A stretch of 64,000 bases of DNA from Bradyrhizobium sp. (GCF_027451485.1 NZ_DAIDJE010000156.1:1-64000), one strand, 5' to 3'; shown: positions 25,714-36,696, counted from the stretch's first letter. Program-made: numbers and translations. Notes: generated by a model from the letters alone, not told the origin.

Positions 25714-25871
25714 CACTGCACAAGCGCGGTACGCTTGAAATCCCCTGACCATGGCTCTCCTCCCCGTCCGGATTGTCCCTTCCGGATCCCTCGCTGCCGA
25801 GCATAGCACGACGGGCGCGGACGAAAAGCCGTGCCATCCGGCGTCAAAAATGGCCGGCATAAGTACCGCCG

Positions 25872-25917
25872 ATCTGAAGCCCCCGGCGATGGAGTTCGAA
25901 CTTCGGAAAGTGGGCCC
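25872..25917. repeat. remnant of family D and C arms
   Basis: GATCTGAAG (25872-25880) and CGAACTTCGGAAAG-TGGGC (25899-25917) are isolated arms joined without their partners. They sit in the gap 25555-26040 between the TPR gene and the RND pump. Nothing else was recognised in that gap. Confidence 0.55.
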
Positions 25918-26040
25918 GGCGTCTTTTTCAGGGGTCAGCATCGTGAAAACCCGGCATTGTGAACCCCGGATTGCCCCCTGGCGGTTTGGACTTCAGGGCC
26001 ACTTTGATACTGTCTGTCATTCGCGCTATTCGGAGGGCGC

Positions 26041-29000
26041 TTGCGGATTCGGTCCCGACTCCATGGAGTTGGGAGCGCCGCAAACTCAAGTCGATCGGGG
26101 GCCGCTCTGCTTAAAGGACTTCTTACCTTCAGCCTGACCCGGCGCCCGCTGGTGCTGTTGGGGCTGCTGGCGTTCATCGGCGCCGGCATCTTCGCATTCT
26201 TCAGGCTCAACATCGAAGCCTATCCCAACCCGGCGCCGGTGATCCTGGAGATCACGGCGCAATCGACCGGCCTCTCCGCCGAAGAGATGGAACGCTACTA
26301 CACGATCCCGATCGAGGTCGGGCTGGCGGCGACGCCCGGCGTCAATGTCATTCGCTCGACGTCGTTCTTCGGCCTCTCGTTCGTCCGCGTCGTCTTCGAC
26401 TATGGCGTCGACTATTATTTTGCGCTGACCCAGACGGCCATCAACCTGCAACAGAACGTCAGCCTGCCCGGCGGGGTCACGCCGCAGATCCAGGGGACGA
26501 GTCTGGTCGGCGAAATCTACCGATACGAACTGGTTGGGCCGCCGCATTTCGGCTTGAGCAATTTGCGCACCGTGCAGGACTGGATCTTGCAGCGCCGGCT
26601 GCTCTCCGTTCCTGGCGTGGTGCAGGTCAACACCTGGGGCGGCACAACCAAGGAGTACCACGTCGACGTCGACCCGCAGAAGCTGGAGGCCTACGGCGTC
26701 ACCCTTCAGCAGGTGATCAGCGCGCTCGGCAACGCCAACGTCAACGTGGGCGGCCGCACCATCAATATAGGGCAGCAGTCCGTGAACGTTCGCGGCGTCG
26801 GGCTGATGGAGACCGGCGGCGAGAAGGATCTGACGCAGGGCTACAAGGTCCGCGACATCGAGAACGTGATGCTCGCCTCGCCGAACGGCCTGCCGATCTA
26901 CGTGAAGGATGTCGCGAAGGTGTCGGTCGGCTATGTGCCGCGGCTTGGCAAGGCCGGGCGGGACCACTCGGACGACGTGGTGGCGGCGATCGTCATCATG
27001 AACCGCACGCTGCACACCAATGACGTGGTCAAGCGCGTGCGCGCCGAGATCGAGAAGATCAATACCGACGGCAGCCTGCCGCCGGGACTTAAGCTGGTGC
27101 CCTTCTATGACCGCTCGACGCTGGTCGCCGTCACAACCAACACCGTCCTGCATAACCTGCTGTTCGGTTTTTTGCTGATCTTCTTCATTCAGTGGCTGTT
27201 CCTCGGCGACCTGCGCAGCGCGGTTATCGTCGGCATCAACGTTCCGTTCGCCCTGTTCTTCTCCATCATTATCCTCGTGCTGCGCGGCGAAGACGCGAAC
27301 CTGCTATCGGTTGGCGCCGTCGATTTCGGCATCATCGTCGATGCCGCCGTGATCCTGGTCGAGAACATCTACCGCAATTTCCAGTCGGAGCCTGCGGAAC
27401 GGCAAATGCTGCTGCAACACCTCGCCGAAAAGTGGTGGGGCGACGATCCCACCGGCGCCGGGCAGCCGTCTGCGGACGCAACATGGACCGACCGGCTTCG
27501 AATTATTCTGGTCAGCGCGCTACAAGTCGACAGGGCGGTGTTTTTCTCCACTGCCATCATCGTCGCGGCTTTCATTCCGCTGTTCACGATGCAGGGGGTG
27601 GAGGGCCAGATCTTCGGCCCGATGGCGCGAACCTATGCCTACGCGCTGGTGGGAGCGCTGCTGGCGACCTTCACCGTGACGCCGTGCCTCGCTTCGCTGC
27701 TGTTGCCCGCGCATGTCAGCGAGGTCGAGACGTTCGTCGTACGCGGCCTGCGCCGGATCTATCAGCCCGTGCTGCGCTGGTCGCTGCGGCGGCGGCCGGT
27801 CACGATCGCGCTCGGATGTGTCTTCCTCGTGCTCTCCGGTTTCGTCGGCTCGCGGCTGGGCAGCGAATTCCTGCCGACGCTTGAGGAAGGCAACCTCTGG
27901 ATCCGCGCCACGATGCCGCCGACCCTGTCGCTCGAGGCGGGCATGCCGATCGTCAACGAGATCCGGGAAATCCTGCTGAAACATCCGGAAGTCATCACGG
28001 TGGTCTCGCAGCATGGCCGGCCCGACAATGGCAGCGACGCAGCAGGATTCTTCAACGCCGAGTTCTTCGTGCCGTTAAAGCCGTTCGACGAATGGCCGGC
28101 CAATCTGACCAAGGAAAAGCTGGTCGAGGAGTTGCAGGAGGAATTCTCCCAGAAATTCGTCGGCATTAATTTCAATTTTTCGCAATATATCCAGGACAAC
28201 GTCGAGGAGGGCCTTTCAGGCGTCAAAGGCGCCAATTCCATCAAGATCGTCGGTCCGGACCTCACGACCCTGGAGAAGATCGCCAAGGAGGCCATGGCCG
28301 AAATGGCCAAGGTGCAGGGCATCACCGATCTCGGCGCGTTCTGGGTGCTTGGTCAGCCCAATCTCAACATCAAGATCGATCGCGAGAAGGCGGCGCGCTA
28401 CGGCTTGAACGTGAATGACGCAAACACCGTGGTGCAGGCCGCGCTTGGCGGAACGGTAGCGACCAACATCCTGGAGGCGGATCGAAGCTTTGGCGTTGCC
28501 GTGCGTCTGGCGCCGGAATACCGCAACGACATCGAAAAGGTGCGCAACCTCAAGGTCGGCGTTCAGACCTCCGCCGGCACCGCCTTCATTCCCTTGAGCG
28601 ACTTCGCCTCGATCACGCTCGACACCGGCGCCTCCTATATCTTCCGCGAACGCAACGAGCGCTTTGTGCCGATCAAGTTCTCGGTACGCGGCCGCGACCT
28701 CGCCGGCGCGGTCGAGGAAGCTCAGGAGCGCATCACCAAAAACGTCAAGCTGCCGACGGGCTATCGCATCGATTGGGCGGGAGAGTTCGAATGGCTGCAA
28801 CAGGCCAAGAAGCGGCTCGCCATCATATTGCCCGTGACCTTCGTTTTCATCATGGTGCTGCTCTACGGGCTGTTCAATTCGCTGCGGAACTGCCTGCTGG
28901 CGCTGCTCGGACTTCCGTTCGCCGTCGGCGGCGGCATTCTGGGCCTGTATGCGTTCGGATTGAACTTCTCGATCTCGGCCGCAATCGGGTTCATCTCGCT

Positions 29001-29343
29001 GTTCGGCGTCTCGGTGATGAGCGGCATCCTCATCATCCACGGCTATTACAGGGTCGTCGGCCAGGGCGTCGCGCGGGAAGAAGCAATGTTCCAGGCGGTC
29101 GACCAACAGATGCGCCCCATTCTGATGATGACCTTGTCGGCCTGCATCGGCCTCTTGCCGGCTGCGCTTTCGACCGGCATCGGCAGCCAAGTGCAGCGGC
29201 CGCTTGCCACCGTGATCGTGGGCGGAATGCTGATCGGACCGATCATGCTCCTGGTGGTCGTGCCGGCCCTGCAGAGCTATTTCCTCGGACGGGAAGAGGA
29301 GCGTCAACCGCGTCCGCGCGGGCAGCAAGCCGAACAGACCTGA
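26041..29343 (+). CDS. RND efflux permease, CzcA/CusA-like
   Basis: About 1,080-1,100 residues. Twelve membrane spans in the RND arrangement: one N-terminal span (RRPLVLLGLLAFIGAGIFAF), a large periplasmic loop, a six-helix block around AVDFGIIVDAAVILVENIYR (the conserved TM4 acidic residue pair), a second loop and a final block. The family exports metals or organic compounds by proton exchange. Homology should begin at LLKGLLTFSLTRRPLV near 26110, but no ATG or GTG is there; the first possible start is TTG 26041. No membrane-fusion or outer-membrane partner gene is adjacent, so the pump is an orphan here. Confidence 0.88.
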   Translation: MRIRSRLHGVGSAANSSRSGAALLKGLLTFSLTRRPLVLLGLLAFIGAGIFAFFRLNIEAYPNPAPVILEITAQSTGLSAEEMERYYTIPIEVGLAATPGVNVIRSTSFFGLSFVRVVFDYGVDYYFALTQTAINLQQNVSLPGGVTPQIQGTSLVGEIYRYELVGPPHFGLSNLRTVQDWILQRRLLSVPGVVQVNTWGGTTKEYHVDVDPQKLEAYGVTLQQVISALGNANVNVGGRTINIGQQSVNVRGVGLMETGGEKDLTQGYKVRDIENVMLASPNGLPIYVKDVAKVSVGYVPRLGKAGRDHSDDVVAAIVIMNRTLHTNDVVKRVRAEIEKINTDGSLPPGLKLVPFYDRSTLVAVTTNTVLHNLLFGFLLIFFIQWLFLGDLRSAVIVGINVPFALFFSIIILVLRGEDANLLSVGAVDFGIIVDAAVILVENIYRNFQSEPAERQMLLQHLAEKWWGDDPTGAGQPSADATWTDRLRIILVSALQVDRAVFFSTAIIVAAFIPLFTMQGVEGQIFGPMARTYAYALVGALLATFTVTPCLASLLLPAHVSEVETFVVRGLRRIYQPVLRWSLRRRPVTIALGCVFLVLSGFVGSRLGSEFLPTLEEGNLWIRATMPPTLSLEAGMPIVNEIREILLKHPEVITVVSQHGRPDNGSDAAGFFNAEFFVPLKPFDEWPANLTKEKLVEELQEEFSQKFVGINFNFSQYIQDNVEEGLSGVKGANSIKIVGPDLTTLEKIAKEAMAEMAKVQGITDLGAFWVLGQPNLNIKIDREKAARYGLNVNDANTVVQAALGGTVATNILEADRSFGVAVRLAPEYRNDIEKVRNLKVGVQTSAGTAFIPLSDFASITLDTGASYIFRERNERFVPIKFSVRGRDLAGAVEEAQERITKNVKLPTGYRIDWAGEFEWLQQAKKRLAIILPVTFVFIMVLLYGLFNSLRNCLLALLGLPFAVGGGILGLYAFGLNFSISAAIGFISLFGVSVMSGILIIHGYYRVVGQGVAREEAMFQAVDQQMRPILMMTLSACIGLLPAALSTGIGSQVQRPLATVIVGGMLIGPIMLLVVVPALQSYFLGREEERQPRPRGQQAEQT

Positions 29344-29698
29344 GCTGTCGATGCACGCAAGAGAGCGCCATCCGAAATCGGTTCGCTGTCACCCATGCTT
29401 TTCGGAACCCCCATTCCGAGAGGGGCCAATTTGGTCCTTGCCCTACTGATGCGGACCATGCGGCCGCTCTCGGGACGGTGTTCGTGGGGTGCCGCTACGC
29501 TTAAGCCCGAACCTCTGCCTCGGCGATCGTCGCGGCGCGCTTTGCAGGTGGAGTCATCAAACCTCCTCTGCTTCGGCCAACATCAATGTTGGTCATCGTA
29601 ATAGGCTGGTAGCGACCCGCCGATTTGTCAATGTTCCCCTGACGATGTTAACGGCAGCAATGCTGTCGCATGATCGGCCCGATACATTTCGGCCTGGC
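29344..29698. other. intergenic region with a 16-bp palindrome only
   Basis: 355 bp between the convergent RND and ABC-F genes. CCAACAT-CA-ATGTTGG at 29577-29592 is a perfect short palindrome. No coding frame or terminator with a T run was recognised. Confidence 0.4.
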
Positions 29699-31321
29699 TT
29701 AACTATGCAATCCTGGCGCCTCGCGGCCGGAGCGCGCGACATATTCGGTATAACCGCCGCCATATTGGTGGATGCCCTCGGGCGTCAACTCGAGCACACG
29801 GTTGGAGAGCGCAGCGAGAAAGTGCCGGTCGTGCGAAACGAAGAGCATCGTGCCTTCGTATTGCGAGAGCGCCGTGATCAGCATCTCCTTGGTCGCCATG
29901 TCGAGATGGTTGGTGGGCTCGTCCAGCACAAGAAAATTCGGCGGATCGTAAAGCATGATCGCCATGACGAGGCGCGCCTTCTCGCCGCCTGACAGAACGC
30001 GGCATTTCTTCTCGACGTCGTCACCGGAAAAGCCGAAGCAGCCGGCGAGCGCGCGCAAGCTTCCCTGGCCTGCCTGCGGAAACGCATCCTCCAGAGATTG
30101 GAACACCGTACGCTCGCCGTCGAGGAGCTCCATCGCGTGCTGGGCGAAGTACCCCATCTTGACGCTGCCGCCCAGCGCCACCGTACCGTGGTCCGGCTCG
30201 CTCTCGCCCGCGACCAGCTTGAGCAGCGTGGATTTGCCCGCACCGTTCACGCCCATCACGCACCAGCGCTCCTTTCGGCGGATCATGAAATCGAGCCCGT
30301 CATAGATCACGCGGCTGCCATAGGCCTTTTGCACGCCCTTCAGGTTCACGACGTCCTCGCCCGAGCGGGGCGCTGCCGGAAAGTCGAAAGCCACGCTCTG
30401 GCGCCGCCGCGGCGGCTCGACCCGTTCGATCTTTTCCAGCTTCTTCACCCGGCTCTGCACCTGCGCCGCGTGCGAGGCGCGCGCCTTGAAGCGCTCGATG
30501 AACTTGATCTCCTTCGCCAGCATCGCCTGCTGGCGCTCGAACTGCGCCTGCTGCTGCTTTTCGGTGAGCGTCCGCTGGGTCTCGTAGAACTCGTAATTGC
30601 CGGAATAGGTGGTAAGCGATCCGCCGTCGATCTCGACCACCTTGTTGATGATGCGGTTCATGAACTCGCGGTCGTGCGAGGTCATGAGCAGCGCGCCGTC
30701 ATAATCCTTCAGGAACTGTTCGAGCCAGATCAAGCTCTCGATATCGAGATGGTTGCTCGGCTCGTCGAGCAGCATGACGTCCGGCCGCATCAAAAGAATG
30801 CGCGCCAGCGCCACGCGCATCTTCCAGCCGCCGGAGAGCGCGCCGACGTCGCCCTCCATCATCTCCTGGCTGAAGGAAAGACCGGCGAGCACCTCGCGGG
30901 CGCGGCCCTCCAGTGCATAGCCGTCGAGTTCTTCGAAGCGGTGCTGAACCTCGCCATATTGGGCGATGATCTCTTCCATCTCGTCGGCGCGATCGGGATC
31001 GGCCATCGCGGCTTCGAGCGCTTTCAATTCAAGCGCGACCGCGGCGACGGGCCCTGCCCCATCCATCACCTCAGCGACGGCGCTGCGGCCGGACATTTCG
31101 CCGACGTCCTGGCTGAAATAGCCGACGGTGATGCCGCGATCGAGCGAGACTTGGCCTTCGTCCGGCAGCTCGGCACCCGTGATCATGCGAAACAGCGTCG
31201 TCTTGCCGGCGCCATTCGGCCCGACCAGGCCCGCCTTCTCGCCCTTCTGAAGCGCAGCCTGCGCCTCAATGAACAGGATCTGATGGCCGATCTGCTTGCT
31301 GATATTGTCCAGTCTAATCAT
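29699..31321 (-). CDS. ABC-F family ATPase
   Basis: 540 residues from ATG 31321 (MIRLDNISKQIGHQILF). Two ABC domains with no membrane part: Walker A GPNGAGKTT near 36 and GVNGAGKST near 345, signatures LSGGWKMR and LSGGEKARLVMA, Walker B MLLDEPSNHLD and LVLDEPTNHLD. Between them lies the basic helical linker (about 240-310) that reaches the ribosomal P site in this family. ABC-F proteins act on stalled or antibiotic-bound ribosomes. Closest by layout to the Uup/YbiT/EttA group; the exact member was not determined. No clear ribosome site precedes the ATG. Confidence 0.92.
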   Translation of the reverse strand: MIRLDNISKQIGHQILFIEAQAALQKGEKAGLVGPNGAGKTTLFRMITGAELPDEGQVSLDRGITVGYFSQDVGEMSGRSAVAEVMDGAGPVAAVALELKALEAAMADPDRADEMEEIIAQYGEVQHRFEELDGYALEGRAREVLAGLSFSQEMMEGDVGALSGGWKMRVALARILLMRPDVMLLDEPSNHLDIESLIWLEQFLKDYDGALLMTSHDREFMNRIINKVVEIDGGSLTTYSGNYEFYETQRTLTEKQQQAQFERQQAMLAKEIKFIERFKARASHAAQVQSRVKKLEKIERVEPPRRRQSVAFDFPAAPRSGEDVVNLKGVQKAYGSRVIYDGLDFMIRRKERWCVMGVNGAGKSTLLKLVAGESEPDHGTVALGGSVKMGYFAQHAMELLDGERTVFQSLEDAFPQAGQGSLRALAGCFGFSGDDVEKKCRVLSGGEKARLVMAIMLYDPPNFLVLDEPTNHLDMATKEMLITALSQYEGTMLFVSHDRHFLAALSNRVLELTPEGIHQYGGGYTEYVARSGREAPGLHS

Positions 31322-31570
31322 GCGGTGAGGGAACCCGGATCGAGAGTTTCGGGCCGCTCTTAGAGCATCATCCGGGGAATTGAAAGCGCCAGGAGCATGA
31401 GAGGCTTCGAGACGCCGCATTAAAGCGCGGCTTCTCGCCACGATGGTCTGATCGAGCCGCAAATCATGGCATCATCCTGAGGACCGCATTCGCGCGTCTC
31501 GAAGGATAGATACGGACGTCCTCGGGCTAAGCCATATACGGCTGCCCTGCCGCCTGCCAGGTAAAGGAGC

Positions 31571-32446
31571 TCAATCCCGCTTGAAGCGATAATTGAAGCG
31601 CTCGCCGTCGGCGGTGATGTAGCCGGCGGTCGGTGACGGGAAATGGATCGGCAGGATCAGCGTCTCGGTGCCGGCCACCTCGCGGAAGAATTTGCGCCGC
31701 GACTGCGCCGATTGCCGGGCGTCCCAGTCGGGCTTGGACGACCAGTCCACCTCGCGGCACTGGATCGCATGATGCATCAGGTCGCCGGCCACCACTGCCC
31801 GCTGGCCTTTGGAATGAATGTTGACGCAGCAATGGCAGGGCGAATGGCCGGGCGTTGGCGTCAGCGTGATGGTGTCGTCGAGTGCGTAATCGTCATCGAC
31901 GAGTAATGCCTGCCCAGCCTCGACGATCGGCAGGCAGTTGTCGCGAAACACGGTGCCCGGCGGGTCGTTACGCTTGTTGTGCTCCGCCTCCCAGGCCGCA
32001 TATTCGCGCTTGTGAAACACGTATTTTGCATTGGAAAAGGTCGGCACCCAGCGGCCGTCGCGCAGCGTCGTGTTCCAGCCGGTGTGGTCGATATGCAGGT
32101 GCGTGCAGAAGACGTAGTCGACCTGCTCGAAGCTAACGCCAAGCGCGAACAACTCGTTGCGCCAGCGCTCCTTGCCGGGAAAATCGAAAGGCGGCGGATG
32201 GCCCTTGTCCTCGCCGGTGCAGGTATCGACCAGGATGGTATGCCGGGAGTTGCGCACCACAAAGGTCTGATAGGTGATGACGATCTTTCCTGCCGCCTCG
32301 TCCCACACTTCCGGCTCCATCGACGGCAGGTGAGCGCGGAAGGTCGCCTCGTCATAGGCCGGAAAGAAATCCTGAGGCCGCCGCCACGGCCCCTCGCGCT
32401 CGATCACCGCATCGATGGTGACGTCGCCGATCCTGATCTGCTTCAT
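31571..32446 (-). CDS. metallo-beta-lactamase-fold hydrolase
   Basis: 291 residues. The metal-binding motif HLHIDHTGW (about 115-123) is complete, with further metal ligands in TPTPGHSPCHCC and VVAGDLMHH, and a distal His (LPIHFPSPTAGY). It resembles quorum-quenching lactonases and other single-domain MBL enzymes of 280-300 residues. The Cys-His-Cys-Cys cluster after the usual GHSPG position is unusual. Substrate unknown. Stands alone; a composite palindrome (32541-32687) lies upstream. Confidence 0.85.
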   Translation of the reverse strand: MKQIRIGDVTIDAVIEREGPWRRPQDFFPAYDEATFRAHLPSMEPEVWDEAAGKIVITYQTFVVRNSRHTILVDTCTGEDKGHPPPFDFPGKERWRNELFALGVSFEQVDYVFCTHLHIDHTGWNTTLRDGRWVPTFSNAKYVFHKREYAAWEAEHNKRNDPPGTVFRDNCLPIVEAGQALLVDDDYALDDTITLTPTPGHSPCHCCVNIHSKGQRAVVAGDLMHHAIQCREVDWSSKPDWDARQSAQSRRKFFREVAGTETLILPIHFPSPTAGYITADGERFNYRFKRD

Positions 32447-32540
32447 GCCGAGCGCTCCCGTAGATTTTTTCCCAACGCGAACCTAGCGGCGCGTCAAGGC
32501 CGGTTCAAGCGAGCATGGTCGCATAGCTGGCGAGTGCGGC

Positions 32541-32687
32541 GAATTTGAAGTTCCTATCAGTGTCGCTGCGGGGTCAGCACACGAGCTTCAAATTCGAAGC
32601 CGCTACGAATATCCGCAACTTGCCGGACTCCATTGATTCCGAAGTCGGCATCCGAGGTCGCCGCGATATCATGCGACCTTCGGAATC
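32541..32687. repeat. second copy of the family B plus C composite
   Basis: Family B arms GAATTTGAAG (32541-32550) and CTTCAAATTC (32586-32595), then family C arms GATTCCGAAGTCGGCA (32635-32650) and TGCGACCTTCGGAATC (32672-32687). The linker (GCCGCTAC, then TTGCCGGA and TTGATTCC) matches the copy at 1193-1342. The arms have diverged but still pair. Confidence 0.85.
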
Positions 32688-32708
32688 GAAGCTCTCGTCC
32701 CAGCCACT

Positions 32709-33524
32709 TTACGGCTGCTCGGCCTGCAGCAGTTCGATGTAGCGGGCCGCCGATCGTTGCACGATCCCGGCACCGTCAGCCATCACCTGCCGCGCCGGAA
32801 AGGCGCCATAGATCCGCTCGAACGGCCACGGCTTCAATGTATCGGCGATCCGGCCCACGGTCGCGGCCGACAGCGGCATCATGTTTGGATAGCTCCAGAG
32901 AAAGGAGACGCGGCGCGCGTCTGCGGCGACCTGCACGATGTCGCCGCTCAAGAGCACACCGCGGCGCTGCGCGCCATCGGCCCAATGCAGCACCGTCCCG
33001 CCCGGAAAGTGCCCGCCGAGCCGCAGCAAGGTGAGTTGAGGCGCAATGGCCATTGTTTCGCCTTCCCAGTACCGGACCCTTGAATCCGGCCGCATCAGCC
33101 ATTGCGCGTCGGCCTTGTGCAAGTGGATCGGGCAATCGAAAGCACGCGCCCAATCCTGCATGCAGGAATAGTAATGCGGGTGCGAGATTGCGATGGCGGC
33201 AAGGCCGCCCAACGTCCGGATCAACGCGTCGGTCGCCTCGTCGAACAGCGTGATGCAATCCCAGAGAATATTGCCGTGCGCAGTGCGGAGCAGCAGCGCG
33301 CGCTGGCCGATGGCAAAGCTGGGCGCGGTGTGGATCTCGAACAGACCATCCTCAAGCTTGCGCCATGCGTTGGCATGGCCTGCCGCCAGCCGCAGCGGCG
33401 TGGTCCAGCCCTGTCCGCTTCTCGGCACGAACTGCCGTTCATCCTCGCAGATCGGGCAGCTTGTGGGCGGCTCGCTCGCATCCGGAAAGGACGTCCCGCA
33501 CGTGGTACAGATATGGATCGGCAT
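32709..33524 (-). CDS. MBL-fold protein with N-terminal zinc ribbon and degenerate active site
   Basis: 271 residues from ATG 33524 (MPIHICTTCGTSFPD). Two Cys pairs (CTTCG and CPIC) about 12 residues apart form a likely rubredoxin-like zinc ribbon at the N-terminus. The body has the MBL fold, but the HxHxDH motif reads HPHYYSC, so the Asp and last His are gone; a later GGHFPGG and SGDIVQV remain. Hydrolase activity is therefore doubtful; the protein may bind a ligand or nucleic acid. No partner gene. A longer in-frame extension upstream lacks support. Confidence 0.75.
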   Translation of the reverse strand: MPIHICTTCGTSFPDASEPPTSCPICEDERQFVPRSGQGWTTPLRLAAGHANAWRKLEDGLFEIHTAPSFAIGQRALLLRTAHGNILWDCITLFDEATDALIRTLGGLAAIAISHPHYYSCMQDWARAFDCPIHLHKADAQWLMRPDSRVRYWEGETMAIAPQLTLLRLGGHFPGGTVLHWADGAQRRGVLLSGDIVQVAADARRVSFLWSYPNMMPLSAATVGRIADTLKPWPFERIYGAFPARQVMADGAGIVQRSAARYIELLQAEQP

Positions 33525-33790
33525 CGGAACCTCCGGCTCGACCGACTCGCCACGGACAACGACAAAATCAGCGCGGCATATCCGACTGCACCGCGCCGGT
33601 GCAGGACGGGCTCTCCAAATGTCGCGGCCCGGACACGTTGCGGCATGCAATGCCGCTACGCTGAGCGGGGCCCCATCAACATCATAGCCCCAACATCTCG
33701 ATCGCGGCGGATTTAACGTTCGGTTCGGTATCGCCGCCGCTCATATAGCGAACGTCCTATCCAAAGCCGCACCTGGCATCCACTTTACGA

Positions 33791-33861
33791 GTGCCCCTTT
33801 GGTTCTGACATTCGCAAACGAACTCTCAGCGACGTGGATACGAATGTCAGAACCGGGGCAC
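33791..33861. repeat. family A palindrome downstream of ilvC
   Basis: GTGCCCCTTTGGTTCTGACA continuing TTCG (33791-33814) pairs with CGAATGTCAGAACCGGGGCA (33841-33860). The loop is 26 bp. It lies 51 bp past the ilvC stop and could act as a 3' hairpin. It is the main structure in the gap 33525-33912; nothing else was recognised there. Confidence 0.85.
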
Positions 33862-33912
33862 CATCGTATCACGCCAAGCGGCGCGCTGCGCGGCGCCCCG
33901 GGGCGCGAAATC

Positions 33913-34974
<1,062 letters not shown>

Positions 34975-35063
34975 TCAGGCAATAAGGTCAGATGGACCGC
35001 GGGTCGCCCTGAATTTCCCGCGTGGTCTAAAACATTTTCCGCATGGGGGTAAACCCTCTTTCT

Positions 35064-35134
35064 GGCGTCCCGGCTCTGACATTCGTGCCCGTCGCAGCGA
35101 GTTCGTTTACGAATGTCAGAGCCAAAGGGACACC
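35064..35134. repeat. family A palindrome upstream of ilvC
   Basis: GGCTCTGACATTCG (35072-35085) and CGAATGTCAGAGCC (35110-35123) are perfect inverted arms, with GGCGTCCC and GGGACACC continuing the stem outward. Same arm sequence type as the palindrome downstream of ilvC (TCTGACATTCG). Confidence 0.88.
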
Positions 35135-35175
35135 GGAAGCATTGGATTCCGGTGCGGACGAGCCATGGTTTCGGC

Positions 35176-35775
35176 CTACTCCATGAACACGGGATAGAGC
35201 GAGGCCAGCAGCAAGGCGGCCATCACAAGGTTGAAGGCGCGCACTGCCAGGGCTGAGGTCAGGAAGGGGCGCAGGGCGCTGCCGAACAGCGTCCAGGTCG
35301 TGATCGAGGCCGTTCCCATCACCAGGAAAATCAGCACCTGGAGCACAATGTTCATCGGGAAGCTTGCGATCGCCGCATAGGCTGTGATGGTGCCGATGAT
35401 CGCGACCCAGCCCTTGACGTTCACCCACTGAAACATCGCGGCACCCCAGAAGGTCATGGGACCGCGCGCGGTCTCGCCTGGCCTTGGCGGACCGGACATT
35501 GCGATCATGACCGCGAGATAGACCAGGTACGCCGCGCCGGCATATTTGAGCATGACCTGCAAGAGCGGGAAGGCGATGAAGATCGTGCCGAAACCGACGC
35601 CGACCGCGCCGACCATGAAGGCAAACCCGATGACGACGCCGGTGATATGCGGCAGGGTGCGGCGAAAGCCGTGGGTCAGCCCCGAGGACATCACCATGAT
35701 GTTGTTCGGCCCCGGCGTAAAGAACATCACGGCGGCGAACACCAGGAAGGCAACCAGCAGCGAGGGATTTTGCAC
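35176..35775 (-). CDS. LysE/RhtB-family amino acid exporter
   Basis: 199 residues. Six membrane spans with the family motif FFTPGPNNIMVMSSGL at about 19-34. The family exports amino acids such as lysine, threonine or homoserine lactone. The start is GTG 35775 (VQNPSLLVAFLV); no ATG is near, and the frame upstream belongs to the EamA gene. The GTG lies 2 bp after the stop of that gene, so the two exporters are co-translated. Palindrome 35064 follows the stop. Confidence 0.88.
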   Translation of the reverse strand: MQNPSLLVAFLVFAAVMFFTPGPNNIMVMSSGLTHGFRRTLPHITGVVIGFAFMVGAVGVGFGTIFIAFPLLQVMLKYAGAAYLVYLAVMIAMSGPPRPGETARGPMTFWGAAMFQWVNVKGWVAIIGTITAYAAIASFPMNIVLQVLIFLVMGTASITTWTLFGSALRPFLTSALAVRAFNLVMAALLLASLYPVFME

Positions 35776-35777
35776 GG

Positions 35778-36659
35778 TTACGCTCCCGCGGTCTTCGGAA
35801 GAGCTTGCGCACGTCTGGCGAGCAGCATGACGGCAATGCCGCCAACCACGGTCAGCATGCCCGCAAGGCGGAGCTTCCCAAACGTTTCGCCGAACACGAT
35901 GCTGGAAGCGGCCGAACCGACGAACGGGACCAGCAGCGCGAACGGCACCACCTGCGCCGCCGGATGGTCGCGCAGCAGCCGATTCCACAGCCAGTAGGCG
36001 AAACAGGTGGAGACGAGGCCGATGCCGAGCATGGAAAGAACAACGCCAAGCGACATGTGCCGCAGTGCATGCCAGGTCGCCTGCGGGCCGTCGCTCATCA
36101 GCGCCAATCCGAGCAGCGGCACCGCGGCCACCAGGCAGAGCCACACCGATAGATCGAACATCGGCACGCCCTGGGCCCGCCGCAGCAGCAGATTTCCCGC
36201 CGCAAAGCACAGCGGCGAGAGCATCAGCACGGCGAAGGCCGAGACACTGAAATCATAACCGACGGTGCCGCAGATCATCAGGAGCCCGAAAGCGGCAATC
36301 GCGATGCCAAGGGTTTGCAGCCGCGACGGCCGCTCGCCGAATATGATCGCGGCGAAGCCGATGGTGAACAGTGCCTGGCTCTGCACGATCACGCTGGTGA
36401 GTCCGACGGGAACGCCATTCGCCATGCCGTAGGACTGCGCGAGGAACTGGCCAAGAAACAGCGTGAAGCTGATCGCGATCAGAGTTGGCCAGGAAACCTT
36501 CGGCCGCGGCACAAACAGGCAGGGCACCGCGGCAATGGTGAAGCGCAGCGCCGTCATCAATTCCGGCGACAATTCATTTAGCGCGATCCGGCTGAGGACG
36601 AACGCGCTGCCCCAGATCACCGCGACCAGGACGGCGAGGAAGACGTCGGCAGGTTTCAT
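35778..36659 (-). CDS. EamA-family (DMT) transporter
   Basis: 293 residues with ten predicted membrane spans in two EamA repeats, the first beginning MKPADVFLAVLVAVIWGSAF with the typical WGS motif and the second around 145-285 (LVPFVGSAASSIVFGE). The superfamily exports amino acids and other metabolites. Operon with the LysE-type gene, which fits amino acid export. Substrate unknown. Confidence 0.88.
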   Translation of the reverse strand: MKPADVFLAVLVAVIWGSAFVLSRIALNELSPELMTALRFTIAAVPCLFVPRPKVSWPTLIAISFTLFLGQFLAQSYGMANGVPVGLTSVIVQSQALFTIGFAAIIFGERPSRLQTLGIAIAAFGLLMICGTVGYDFSVSAFAVLMLSPLCFAAGNLLLRRAQGVPMFDLSVWLCLVAAVPLLGLALMSDGPQATWHALRHMSLGVVLSMLGIGLVSTCFAYWLWNRLLRDHPAAQVVPFALLVPFVGSAASSIVFGETFGKLRLAGMLTVVGGIAVMLLARRAQALPKTAGA

Positions 36660-36696
36660 CGTTGTTTTTCCTGCCTCCTGGCTCCTGACCTGAACC

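Noticed and set aside
28216..29328. long minus-strand open frame inside the RND gene
   Set aside because: Antisense shadow of a high-GC gene; its translation is rich in Arg, Asp and His with no coherent motif, while the plus strand encodes a clear RND protein.
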